Shown one piece after another: positions 34,255-42,839 of a DNA stretch of 64,000 bases (the stretch's first letter is position 1; each line of letters begins with the position of its first letter). The notes beneath the pieces are model-generated. The model saw only the letters and a program-made list of their open reading frames with translations, did not search any database and was not told the origin of the DNA. The stretch spans positions 54,902 through 118,901 of the forward strand of contig JANYAH010000053.1 in NCBI GenBank assembly GCA_025361425.1. Reading direction: 5' to 3'. Position numbers and translations under genes: made by a program. This stretch comes from Candidatus Solibacter sp. (GTDB lineage Bacteria; Acidobacteriota; Terriglobia; Bryobacterales; Bryobacteraceae).

Positions 34255-36366
34255 ATGCATCACATAGTTGAAGTAGACCTGGGCGGCCGTAAGATCACCC
34301 TGGAGACGGGTAAAATGGCCAAGCAGGCGGGCGGCGCGGTTGTCGTTCGTTCTGGCGACGCCGTGGTACTGGTCTCCGCTTGTATGGCTGACCAGCCGAA
34401 GGTGGGGGCCGGGTTTTTCCCGCTCACCGTCGATTATCGAGAGTACACCTACTCCGCCGGCAAGATTCCGGGCGGATTCATTAAGCGCGAGGGGCGTCTC
34501 TCGGAAAAGGAAGTTCTCACCAGCCGCCTGATCGATCGTCCGATCCGTCCGCTGTTCCCTGAGGGCTTTCTCTACGAAACCCAGATCATCGCCATGGTCC
34601 TTTCGGCTGACCCCGAACAGGATCCCAATTCGCTCGCCATTGTGGGTACGGCGGCGGCTTTGGCGATCAGCGAAATCCCCTTCCCCTACGTGCTGGGCGG
34701 CGTTCGCGTCAGCATGAAGGATGGCAAATACATTGCCAATGCCACCTATACGGAAGGCCGCGAATCGAAGCTGAATATCGTGGTCGCCGGCACCGAAGAA
34801 GGCATCGTCATGGTGGAGGCCGGCGCACAGGAGGTCTCCGAAGCCGAGGTCCTCGGCGCCATCGAGTTCGGCCATGAGTGCTGCCGCAAGATTGCCGCCG
34901 GTATCCGCGAACTGATGAAACTGGCCGGCAAGAAAAAGCGCGAATTCATCCCCCACGTCCTGGATCAGGCGATTAGCGCCCAGGTCGCCAAGGATGCCCG
35001 CGTAGACCTGACCGACGCGATGAATACCGCGAAGTACGCGAAGCTGGAAAGTCAGGCGTTGATCTCCGCCCTCAAGAAGCGCGTGGTCGAAGCCCTTCCC
35101 GAAGACCAGCGCGAAGAAGGCGCCAAGTGTTTCTCGGCGCTCAAAGAGCACGTCTTCCGCGATGAGATGTTGAAGAATCGCCGACGTCCCGACGGCCGCA
35201 AATTCGACGAGGTCCGCAAGATCACCATCGAAACCGGCGTTCTGCCGCGCACCCACGGTTCCGCCCTCTTTACCCGCGGCGAAACCCAGGCGCTGGTCAC
35301 CGTCACCCTCGGCACCAAGGACGATGCCCAACGCATCGAACTTCTGGAACCGGGCGAAGCCAGCAAGCGCTTCATGCTGCATTACAACTTCCCCCCGTTC
35401 AGCGTGGGCGAAACCGGCTTCATGCGTGGACCCGGCCGCCGCGAAATCGGCCACGGCGCCCTCGCCGAGCGTTCGCTCACCGCGCTCATCCCCAGTGAAG
35501 AAAAGTTCCCGTACACCATGCGCGTGGTTAGCGATATCCTCGAATCCAACGGTTCGAGCTCGCAGGCCACCGTCTGCGGCGCTTCGCTCGCCCTGATGGA
35601 TGCGGGCGCTCCGCTCACCGCTCACGTCGGCGGTATTGCCATGGGCTTGGTGCTGGAAGGCAAGGACTACGCTATTCTCACCGACATCGCCGGCGCCGAA
35701 GACCACTACGGCGACATGGATTTCAAAGTCGCCGGTACACGCGAAGGCATCACTGGCCTCCAGATGGATATCAAGGTGCCTAACATCACCGTGGAGATCA
35801 TGAAGGAAGCCCTGGAACAGGCACGCAAGGGCCGCCTCCATATCCTCGACAAGATGTACGAGGCTGTGCCCGCTGCCAAAGCGGCGATCAGCCAGTACGC
35901 ACCGCGAATCTACACACTCCACATTCCGACCGACAAGATCCGAGACGTCATCGGACCAGGCGGCAAAGTCATCCGCGGCATCATCGAACAGACCGGCGTC
36001 AAGATCGACGTCGAAGACGATGGCACGATTCACGTGGCCAGCGCCGATGAAGCCAGCGCCAAGAAGGCCATCCAGATCATTAGCGATCTCACCGCCACCG
36101 CCGAAATCGGCAAAACCTATCTCGGTAAAGTGGTCCGTCTGGTGGATTTCGGCGCCTTCGTGGAAATCTTCCCCGGAACCGACGGTCTCCTGCACATCAG
36201 CGAGATCGCCGAGAACCGCATCAAGGACGTCCGCGACGAGCTTAAGGAAGGCGACCAGATTCTGGTCAAATGCCTGGCGCTCGAAGGCAACAAAATCAAA
36301 CTCAGCCGCCGCGCGGTGCTCAAAGAACAGCGCGAAAAGCTGAAGCCCGCTACTGTAACGGAGTAG
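34255..36366 (+). CDS. pnp: Polyribonucleotide nucleotidyltransferase (PNPase)
   Basis: 703 residues, full length. Two RNase PH-like domains (about 5-215 and 305-540) are recognisable from GRKITLETGKMAKQAGGAVV, AGFFPLTVDYREYTYSAGKI, FSVGETGFMRGPGRREIGHG and SDILESNGSSSQATVCGASL. They are followed by a KH domain (IRDVIGPGGKVIRGIIEQTG) and an S1 domain (GKVVRLVDFGAFVEIFPGTD). PNPase degrades RNA 3' to 5' using phosphate. It follows rpsO behind a hairpin and is closed by a strong terminator. Confidence 0.97.
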   Translation: MHHIVEVDLGGRKITLETGKMAKQAGGAVVVRSGDAVVLVSACMADQPKVGAGFFPLTVDYREYTYSAGKIPGGFIKREGRLSEKEVLTSRLIDRPIRPLFPEGFLYETQIIAMVLSADPEQDPNSLAIVGTAAALAISEIPFPYVLGGVRVSMKDGKYIANATYTEGRESKLNIVVAGTEEGIVMVEAGAQEVSEAEVLGAIEFGHECCRKIAAGIRELMKLAGKKKREFIPHVLDQAISAQVAKDARVDLTDAMNTAKYAKLESQALISALKKRVVEALPEDQREEGAKCFSALKEHVFRDEMLKNRRRPDGRKFDEVRKITIETGVLPRTHGSALFTRGETQALVTVTLGTKDDAQRIELLEPGEASKRFMLHYNFPPFSVGETGFMRGPGRREIGHGALAERSLTALIPSEEKFPYTMRVVSDILESNGSSSQATVCGASLALMDAGAPLTAHVGGIAMGLVLEGKDYAILTDIAGAEDHYGDMDFKVAGTREGITGLQMDIKVPNITVEIMKEALEQARKGRLHILDKMYEAVPAAKAAISQYAPRIYTLHIPTDKIRDVIGPGGKVIRGIIEQTGVKIDVEDDGTIHVASADEASAKKAIQIISDLTATAEIGKTYLGKVVRLVDFGAFVEIFPGTDGLLHISEIAENRIKDVRDELKEGDQILVKCLALEGNKIKLSRRAVLKEQREKLKPATVTE

Positions 36367-36386
36367 CGGCGTTTCTCGCTAACCAG

Positions 36387-36419
36387 AAAAAAGGCGCCGG
36401 CAAATGCCGGCGCCTTTTT
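36387..36419 (+). terminator. Strong Rho-independent terminator of pnp
   Basis: Perfect 9-bp stem GGCGCCGGC (36393-36401) / GCCGGCGCC (36406-36414), AAAT loop, then five T. A run of A before the stem means it could also stop leftward transcription. Confidence 0.95.
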
Positions 36420-36533
36420 GCGTTTGGGCGGTGCGCGACGCGCCGGGCGCGATTCCCCCGTTGTATTCGGACGAGAAACCATATATAGATTGGGTACGCG
36501 GGATCCCAGGGTCCCGGCGGGTGAGGAGTTACA

Positions 36534-39500
36534 ATGCGCTTCCGTCTGATCCTATTTGCCATGCTCTTCAGTGCGCTTGCCTGTGCACAAGAGTTCAGAG
36601 CCCTGATATCGGGTCAGGTGACCGATTCTTCGGGCGCCGCGATTCCAGGGGCAACCGTCACGGCGACTAACCTCAATACCAACGTCAGTGTCACCACCAC
36701 TAGTTCCAGCGATGGGCGCTACGTACTCGCGCAGGTTCCGGCCGGACCCTACTCCGTGGTCTGCGAGGCTACGGGATTCAAGAAATTCACGCGCGAGGGA
36801 ATCAGTCTCGCGGTGGGCGACCGGGCGAACGTCGACATTCGCCTGGAAGTGGGCGCGATCAGCGAGAACGTCACGGTGACTGCCGAGTTGGCCGCCATCG
36901 ATACCGACCGCTCCGTGCTGAGCCAGTTGATGGACAATAAGGGCGTCAGCGAATTGCCGCTCAACGGCCGCCAGGTGTTCATGCTGACGCAACTCTCCGC
37001 CGGCGTGATCTTCACGCAGCAGCAGTTCGGCGCCAGTGGATTCTCCGGCACGCGCGCCTGGGACACTAACGGCAGCCTGACCATGCACGGCGGCGCGACC
37101 AGCAGCAACCAGTTCAACCTGGATGGCGCTTCCATCAACGCCGGAACCGGCGAATGGAAGTTTGCGCCACTGGTGGACGGCATCCAGGAGTTTAAAGTTT
37201 CCACGCCCTCTTCGGACGCATCGCTGGGGCTCACTGGCGGCGGCGTCCTCAACATGACCATGAAGGGCGGCACTAACGAGTTTCACGGCACCTTCTCCGA
37301 ATACGTCCGCAACAATAAGTTCGACGCCAATTTCACGCAGAGCAACGCCGGCGGCATCAAGGCCATGCAGCATCAGTGGAACGATTTCTCTACGCTGGTC
37401 ACCGGCCCCATCCGCAAGAACAAACTCTTTTTCTCGAGCTGGTATGAAGGCTTCCGCGAACGCGTGCCGTTCCCGGTGACCACCACCGTGCCCAGCGAAC
37501 TGGAACGCGCGGGCGATTTCTCCGACACGCGCAATGCCTCTGGCCAGTTGATTGTCATGTACGATCCGCTGAGCACCGTGGCGGCGGGCAACGGCTTCAC
37601 GCGCACGGCCTTCCCGGACAACAAGATCCCAGCCCCGATGCAAAACCCCATCTCGCGCAACCTGATGGCGTTCTTCCCGCACTCCAATACGCCGGGCATC
37701 GCCTACACGCGCGTCAACAACTGGGTTTCCTCGCCTAATATCGGTAAGTACGGATACAACGCGTGGTATTCCAAGTTCGATTACGTGTGGAACCAGAACC
37801 ACCGCACCACCGGCAGCGTGAGCCAGAATTGGGGCTTCGAGTATCGTGCCGGCAACGGCATTCAGGACAGCCCCGCCAAATCCGGCAACGACCCGTTGCG
37901 CCGCGTCAACTACGCTTCCAAGCTGGACCACGTGTGGGCGGTCAATTCCACCACAGTGGTCAACGTGCGCGCCGCCTGGCAGCGCTACATCAATTACAGC
38001 GCGCAGGAACAGGCCGATTCGTTCGACGGTTCCAAATTGGGCTGGAAGGTCCCCATCGGATCGTCCCCCACCGTCCACTTCCCGCAGTTGGCCTATTCCG
38101 GCTACCTCACCATGGCAACCGGTGGGTATACCGCAAACCGTATTTTCTGGCCGGACCAGTCTTACACTTTAATCGCCGACGTTTCCAAGACGGCCGGCCG
38201 CCACCTTCTGAAGATGGGTACGCAGATTGCCGAAACCCGCCCCAACCGTTACACCTCCGGGTGGACTTACGGTAACTTCGCTTTCAACGGAGGCTTCACA
38301 CAGCGCAACCCGCAGACCTCCGACAGTACCAGCGGCAACAGCATCGCCTCTTTCCTGTTGGGCGATGTAGCCAGCGGCAATACCGACATCAACGCGCAAA
38401 GCAGCGCTGTGTTCCGCACCTACGGCCTTTACATCCAGGACAACTTTACCGTCACTTCGAAGCTGAGCTTCAACCTGGGACTGCGCTGGGATCTACAGAC
38501 CCCGATCACGGAGCGCTGGGACCGCCTGGTGACGGGGTTCGACCCCAACGCAAAATACACCCTGGGCACCGGCTCCGCCAGCGGCGGCTTGACCTTCGCC
38601 ATGCCCGGCGCGCGCTCCACCTGGACCGCCAAGAAGACCGGCTTCCAGCCGCGCTTCGGGCTGGCCTACCAGATCCAGCGGCGCCTGGTGATGCGCGCAT
38701 CTTACGGCATGAGCTACTTGCCGCTCGGCGGCACCGGCGGCCTGGTCACGGTTCGCCAGAATGGCTACTCCAGGAGTACGCCATATGTCTCGACCAGCGG
38801 CGGTGGGGCCAATTCCTATATCCCGAACCTGCCCGGCAACTCCACTTGGGACAACCCGTTCCCCGCGGGTGTCCTGCAACCCTACGGCAACACGCTGGGC
38901 GCTCGCACCTTCGCCGGCCAGGGCATCACTTATGACGACCCCAACTACGAGATTCCGCGCGTGCACCAATTCAACGCCGGATTCGAGTACGAGTTGCCCT
39001 GGTGGAAGGCCACGCTGGAAGCATCTTACGTCGGCAGCCGCACGCACAAGCTGAGCCACAGCCAGAACGTCAACGCCATCTCCATGGCGCAGCGCCTGCA
39101 GTGCGTGGCCAACACCAGCCTGTGCACTAACCCCGTCGCCAACCCCTTTGCGGGGGCGGCCGGCCTCGCCGGCACCAGCCTGTTCAACGCCACCACCAGC
39201 ATCGCGCAGTCGGTCTTGCCGTTCCCGCAGTTCACCGGGGTCACGAAGGCCAGCATCCCCAACGGAACGCAGAGCGGAGACCTGCTCGAGATACGCGCCA
39301 ACAAGCGTTTCAGCCAGGGTCTGCTGTTCAACTTCTCTTACACCCTGGGCAAGATCATGCAGACGCGCGGCTATCGCGAGGCCCAGTACACTTGGCTATA
39401 CCGCACCCTGGCCGACTACGACCGTACGCATCATATCTCCTTCACCTTTCAGTACGATTTGCCCTTCGGCAAGGGCAAGCGTTTTGCATCGAGTGCTTCC

Positions 39501-39992
39501 GGCCTTGGCGAAAAGATCATCGGCGGCTGGCAGTACAACAGCTCGCTCGAGTACATGACCGGGGTTCCCACCGGCCGCCCCGACGCCTTTAATTTTGCCA
39601 ACCCCGCATTGCCGCAGGGCCAGCAAACCTACAACCGGTGGTTCAACACGTGTACTCTGCTGGCCAACGGATCGCGAAGCAATTGCGCGTCCGCCGACGA
39701 AGCGGTGGTCTGGGCGCAACTGCCCAACGCCTACTCGCTGCGGACCTATGACGACCGCTTCCCGAACATCCGCAACCCCTGGGCCACGCAGGTCAACATG
39801 TCCCTGTTCAAAAACTTCAAGATTCGCGAGCGCATGAATTTCCAGTTGCGCGGCGAAGCGTTCAACGTATTCAATACGCCGATTTATCAGGGGCCGGACA
39901 CCGGGCTTACCTCGAACAATTTCGGCCGGGTCACCATCTCGCAGCAGAACTTCCCGCGCAGCATGCAGTTCGCTTTCCGTTTGCAGTTCTAA
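36534..39992 (+). CDS. Oar-like TonB-dependent outer-membrane receptor with carboxypeptidase-regulatory domain
   Basis: 1152 residues. Signal peptide (MRFRLILFAMLFSALACAQE), then a CarboxypepD-regulatory (Ig-like) domain at about 22-105 (SGQVTDSSGAAIPGATVTAT, YVLAQVPAGPYSVVCEATGF). A plug-like part follows (SVLSQLMDNKGVSELPLNGR, with the ELPLNGR motif typical of Solibacter/Oar receptors), and a long C-terminal beta-barrel ending in FAFRLQF with the usual terminal aromatic residue. This family is heavily expanded in Acidobacteria and thought to import oligosaccharides or siderophores, or to take part in adhesion. No binding partner gene is adjacent, so the substrate is unknown. Confidence 0.92.
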   Translation: MRFRLILFAMLFSALACAQEFRALISGQVTDSSGAAIPGATVTATNLNTNVSVTTTSSSDGRYVLAQVPAGPYSVVCEATGFKKFTREGISLAVGDRANVDIRLEVGAISENVTVTAELAAIDTDRSVLSQLMDNKGVSELPLNGRQVFMLTQLSAGVIFTQQQFGASGFSGTRAWDTNGSLTMHGGATSSNQFNLDGASINAGTGEWKFAPLVDGIQEFKVSTPSSDASLGLTGGGVLNMTMKGGTNEFHGTFSEYVRNNKFDANFTQSNAGGIKAMQHQWNDFSTLVTGPIRKNKLFFSSWYEGFRERVPFPVTTTVPSELERAGDFSDTRNASGQLIVMYDPLSTVAAGNGFTRTAFPDNKIPAPMQNPISRNLMAFFPHSNTPGIAYTRVNNWVSSPNIGKYGYNAWYSKFDYVWNQNHRTTGSVSQNWGFEYRAGNGIQDSPAKSGNDPLRRVNYASKLDHVWAVNSTTVVNVRAAWQRYINYSAQEQADSFDGSKLGWKVPIGSSPTVHFPQLAYSGYLTMATGGYTANRIFWPDQSYTLIADVSKTAGRHLLKMGTQIAETRPNRYTSGWTYGNFAFNGGFTQRNPQTSDSTSGNSIASFLLGDVASGNTDINAQSSAVFRTYGLYIQDNFTVTSKLSFNLGLRWDLQTPITERWDRLVTGFDPNAKYTLGTGSASGGLTFAMPGARSTWTAKKTGFQPRFGLAYQIQRRLVMRASYGMSYLPLGGTGGLVTVRQNGYSRSTPYVSTSGGGANSYIPNLPGNSTWDNPFPAGVLQPYGNTLGARTFAGQGITYDDPNYEIPRVHQFNAGFEYELPWWKATLEASYVGSRTHKLSHSQNVNAISMAQRLQCVANTSLCTNPVANPFAGAAGLAGTSLFNATTSIAQSVLPFPQFTGVTKASIPNGTQSGDLLEIRANKRFSQGLLFNFSYTLGKIMQTRGYREAQYTWLYRTLADYDRTHHISFTFQYDLPFGKGKRFASSASGLGEKIIGGWQYNSSLEYMTGVPTGRPDAFNFANPALPQGQQTYNRWFNTCTLLANGSRSNCASADEAVVWAQLPNAYSLRTYDDRFPNIRNPWATQVNMSLFKNFKIRERMNFQLRGEAFNVFNTPIYQGPDTGLTSNNFGRVTISQQNFPRSMQFAFRLQF

Positions 39993-40029
39993 GATGGGCG
40001 ATGGGAGCGGGCGTGGCCCCGTTCTTTCC

Positions 40030-40338
40030 TCACTCCGCGAAGGAGGTTAGGCGGGCCCCGATTATTTCGAAGGCGCGGTCCATCATCGCCGCACTCTCGT
40101 CGCGATAGTCCGGGAACCGCGGAAGCGGCAGACGCTCCGTGGCATCTCTCAATCAAACTATCAGGTCGCCGATGGCCGCATCGGCGTCTCCGGCCTTCAG
40201 GCCCATGGTAGCCGCCAAGGCTCTAAAATCAGACCGCCGCATATGGTCGTCCTCTGGCTCAGTTAAGCTACCTGTCAGCGTCGCCGGATAAACGCCATCT
40301 ACATGCAATGAGCAGGAATCGGTCCTATCGAGAGTCAC
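40030..40338 (-). pseudogene. Broken reading frame with internal UGA (possible HipA C-terminal remnant)
   Basis: On the minus strand one frame reads MRRSDFRALAATMGLKAGDA..., meets a TGA at 40153-40155, then continues in frame as LRDATERLPLPRFPDYRDES... to a stop at 40030-40032. Both halves look protein-like and join smoothly across the stop. The end (AMMDRAFEIIGARL) recalls C-termini of HipA-family kinases, but this is a weak resemblance. No antitoxin or intact kinase lies nearby, so it is most likely decayed. Confidence 0.5.
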
Positions 40339-40381
40339 ATGGCTGACTCGCGGAAGTGCCTGTAACCGGTGCCTGGCCGGT

Positions 40382-40399
40382 GACTACCCGCGGGTAGTC
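40382..40399. repeat. 18-bp perfect palindrome
   Basis: GACTACCCGCGGGTAGTC, exact over 18 bases with no loop. It lies between the broken frame and the lysine riboswitch. It could be a dimeric-regulator operator; nothing else supports this. Confidence 0.55.
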
Positions 40400-40543
40400 G
40401 CGCAGCGTTTACCCAAGTGTCCGGTTCGGGCGGTTTACGGCGTACTCGGGAACTGACCCACGGCCGAAACGTCCGAGCTTCCGCTCGGATTGGCAGGCGG
40501 AAGCAGGCTGAAGGCTGCCCCACCATGCTATCCTGAACTTTCA

Positions 40544-40726
40544 CCGTAGAGGTGCGGCGGCCATCAGTAGCCGGACCGGGTTTCCGATTGAGTTGCGGAG
40601 GCCGGCGACAGGGGCCGTGAGCAGTATTCGCCGAAATCGGGATGGAACCTCAATTCCTTCCGGTTGGGGAGCCAGGTTAAACCCTGCTCACTGTCACCCG
40701 TTCTCAGGCGGGTGGAGCGCTATCGG
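40544..40726 (+). ncRNA. Lysine riboswitch (L-box)
   Basis: The leader of the lysine operon carries the conserved L-box core in the right order: AGAGGTGCGG (40548-40557), ATCAGTAG (40563-40570), GCCGAAAT (40630-40637), GGTTGGGGAGCC (40662-40673) and CACTGTCACC (40689-40698). The P1 helix can close with CCGTAG (40544-40549) against CTATCGG (40720-40726). A GC-rich palindrome CCGCGCGCGG (40743-40752) and a pyrimidine stretch follow before the ATG at 40792 and may be the expression platform. Lysine binding should shut off the operon. Confidence 0.85.
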
Positions 40727-40791
40727 GATTGAAACACGCGGCCCGCGCGCGGACTTTCCTCCCCTTCGCCTTCCTCCCAAACGGACATCTT

Positions 40792-41811
40792 ATGAACGTA
40801 TTCGAACTCACCCGCGCACTGGTCGATATCGAATCCATCACTAATCACGAGGAGCGGGTCGGCAATTACCTCTACGATTACCTGGCTCCCCTCGCCACTC
40901 GTTACGGCGGACGCATCGAGCGCATGGAAGTGGAGCCGCGGCGCTTCAACGTCTTTGCCCAATGGGGGGAGCCGCTGGGGGTCACGCTCTCCACCCACAT
41001 CGATACCGTGCCGCCGTTCTTCAGCTCTCGAGAGGATGGCGACTTCATCTGGGGGCGCGGCGCCTGCGACACCAAGGGCATTATCGCCAGCATGATCAAA
41101 GCTGTGGAGGCCCTGCTGGCCGATGGCCACCGCGGCTTCGGCCTGCTCTTCGTGGTCGGCGAGGAGCGCAACAGCGCCGGCGCTTACAGGGCCGCCAAGA
41201 CGCCGCGCGGCTCGCGCTATATCATCAACGGCGAGCCTACAGAAAACCAACTCGCGCTGGGCAGCAAGGGCGCGCTGCGCTACGAAGTCCGCGCCACAGG
41301 CAAGATGGCCCACTCCGCCTATCCCGAACTGGGCGATTCCGCTATCGACAAACTGCTCGATGTCCTGGCCGATATGCGCCGTATCCCGCTGCCCGTCGAC
41401 TCCCTGCTTGGGCCCAGCACGCTCAATATCGGTACGCTGGCCGGGGGCCGTGCGCCCAACGTGATCGCCGACGAGGCGCGGGCCGATATCATGATTCGCT
41501 TAGTGGGGGATTCCACCGAAACCAAGGCCGCACTCGCGCGCGCCGCTGCCGGCCGCGCCGAACTGCGCGAGGTCATCGAAATTCCCGCCGTCCGCCTGGG
41601 TGCGGTCGAGGGCATCCCGACCACCGTGGTGGCTTTCGCCACCGATATCCCGGCATTCAACGGCGCCTGGGGCGAACCGTTCCTCATCGGCCCCGGCACC
41701 ATTCACGTCGCGCACACGCTGGAAGAGCGCGTGCCCAAAGCCCAGCTCACCGAAGCTGTGGAACTCTACCAACGCATCGTAAAGGAATTATGCAAACGCG
41801 AATCGAAGTAG
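40792..41811 (+). CDS. dapE: M20-family deacylase, probable succinyl-diaminopimelate desuccinylase
   Basis: 339 residues. Metal and catalytic residues of M20 enzymes are visible: STHIDTVPPF (His-x-Asp), WGRGACDTKG (bridging Asp), VVGEERNSAG (catalytic Glu-Glu), NGEPTENQLA and C-terminal GTIHVAHTLEERV. Family members include DapE, ArgE and LysK. DapE is favoured because dapD, which makes the N-succinyl intermediate, is in the same operon and a lysine riboswitch precedes the gene. DapE removes succinate from N-succinyl-LL-diaminopimelate. The start ATG at 40792 is preferred over a TTG at 40729 that lies within the riboswitch end. It overlaps asd by 22 bases. Confidence 0.85.
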   Translation: MNVFELTRALVDIESITNHEERVGNYLYDYLAPLATRYGGRIERMEVEPRRFNVFAQWGEPLGVTLSTHIDTVPPFFSSREDGDFIWGRGACDTKGIIASMIKAVEALLADGHRGFGLLFVVGEERNSAGAYRAAKTPRGSRYIINGEPTENQLALGSKGALRYEVRATGKMAHSAYPELGDSAIDKLLDVLADMRRIPLPVDSLLGPSTLNIGTLAGGRAPNVIADEARADIMIRLVGDSTETKAALARAAAGRAELREVIEIPAVRLGAVEGIPTTVVAFATDIPAFNGAWGEPFLIGPGTIHVAHTLEERVPKAQLTEAVELYQRIVKELCKRESK

Positions 41812-42839
41812 GCATTCTCGGCGCCACCGGCATGGTGGGCCAGCACTTTATTAAGTTCCTGCAAGGGAATCCGTTTTTCGACCTCAAGTGGCTGGGAGCC
41901 AGCGACCGCTCCGCCGGCAAGAAGTATCGGGACGCCATGACGTGGCACCTGGCCGGCGGCACACCCGACAGCGTCGCGGGGCTCACCGTCGAAGAATGCA
42001 AACCCGGCAGCGCCCCGCGCCTCCTCTTCTCCGCCATGGACGCCGGGGTCGCCACCGAAATCGAGCGCGCCTTCGCTCAGGCCGGACACGTGGTGGTTTC
42101 CAACTCGCGCAACCATCGCATGGAGCAGGATGTTCCGCTGCTGGTTCCCGAAATCAATCCGGACCACCTCAAACTGGTGGCCGGACAGCAGCGGGCCCGC
42201 GGCTGGAAAGGCCAGATCGTCACCAATCCGAATTGCTCCACCATCGGACTGGTGATGGCGCTCGGCCCGCTGAAGCAGTTCGGCATCACCAAGGTGATCG
42301 TCACCACGATGCAAGCCATCTCCGGCGCGGGATATCCCGGCGTGCCCTCGATGGACATCATGGGCAACGTGGTGCCGTTCATCGGCGGCGAAGAAGAAAA
42401 GATGGAGATGGAAACGCAGAAAATCCTGGGAGATTTTGCTGGCGACCACATCGCACCGCTCGCGGCCAAAGTCAGCGCCCACTGCAACCGCGTCGCCGTG
42501 GTGGATGGCCACACCGAAACCGTGTCCGTGGAATTCTCCTCGAAGCCGACGGAGGCCGACCTGCGCCAGGCGCTGGAAAACTTCCGCGGCCTGCCGCAGC
42601 AGCGCAACCTTCCCAGCGCGCCGCCGCGCCCCGTCATCTACATGACCGAGGCTAACCGTCCGCAGCCGCGCAAGGACGCTGAACGCGAGCGCGGCATGGC
42701 GGCCTTCGTGGGACGCCTACGCCCCTGCCATGCGCTGGATTACAAATTCGTCGTACTCACCCACAACACCATCCGCGGTGCGGCCGGCGCGGCGGTACTG
42801 AATGCCGAGCTGATGCATTCGGAAGGGATGCTCGAATAA
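41790..42839 (+). CDS. asd: Aspartate-semialdehyde dehydrogenase
   Basis: 349 residues from the ATG at 41790, which follows AAAGGA. NADP-binding GILGATGMVGQHF at 8-20, catalytic Cys149 in NPNCSTIGLVMA, and GAGYPGVPSMDIMGNV are clear. The protein is of the archaeal/fungal-like type. It reduces aspartyl-phosphate to aspartate semialdehyde in the cytoplasm, feeding lysine/diaminopimelate, threonine and methionine. The start overlaps dapE by 22 bases and its stop overlaps the lysC start by one base (TAATG). Confidence 0.95.
   Translation: MQTRIEVGILGATGMVGQHFIKFLQGNPFFDLKWLGASDRSAGKKYRDAMTWHLAGGTPDSVAGLTVEECKPGSAPRLLFSAMDAGVATEIERAFAQAGHVVVSNSRNHRMEQDVPLLVPEINPDHLKLVAGQQRARGWKGQIVTNPNCSTIGLVMALGPLKQFGITKVIVTTMQAISGAGYPGVPSMDIMGNVVPFIGGEEEKMEMETQKILGDFAGDHIAPLAAKVSAHCNRVAVVDGHTETVSVEFSSKPTEADLRQALENFRGLPQQRNLPSAPPRPVIYMTEANRPQPRKDAERERGMAAFVGRLRPCHALDYKFVVLTHNTIRGAAGAAVLNAELMHSEGMLE

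Noticed and set aside
34210..36195. 661-codon minus-strand frame opposite pnp
   Set aside because: It lies wholly over an unmistakable PNPase gene and shows no domain features.
40714..40738. GATTGAAAC resembling the end of a CRISPR repeat
   Set aside because: Single copy, no spacers or cas genes; it is the 3' flank of the lysine riboswitch.
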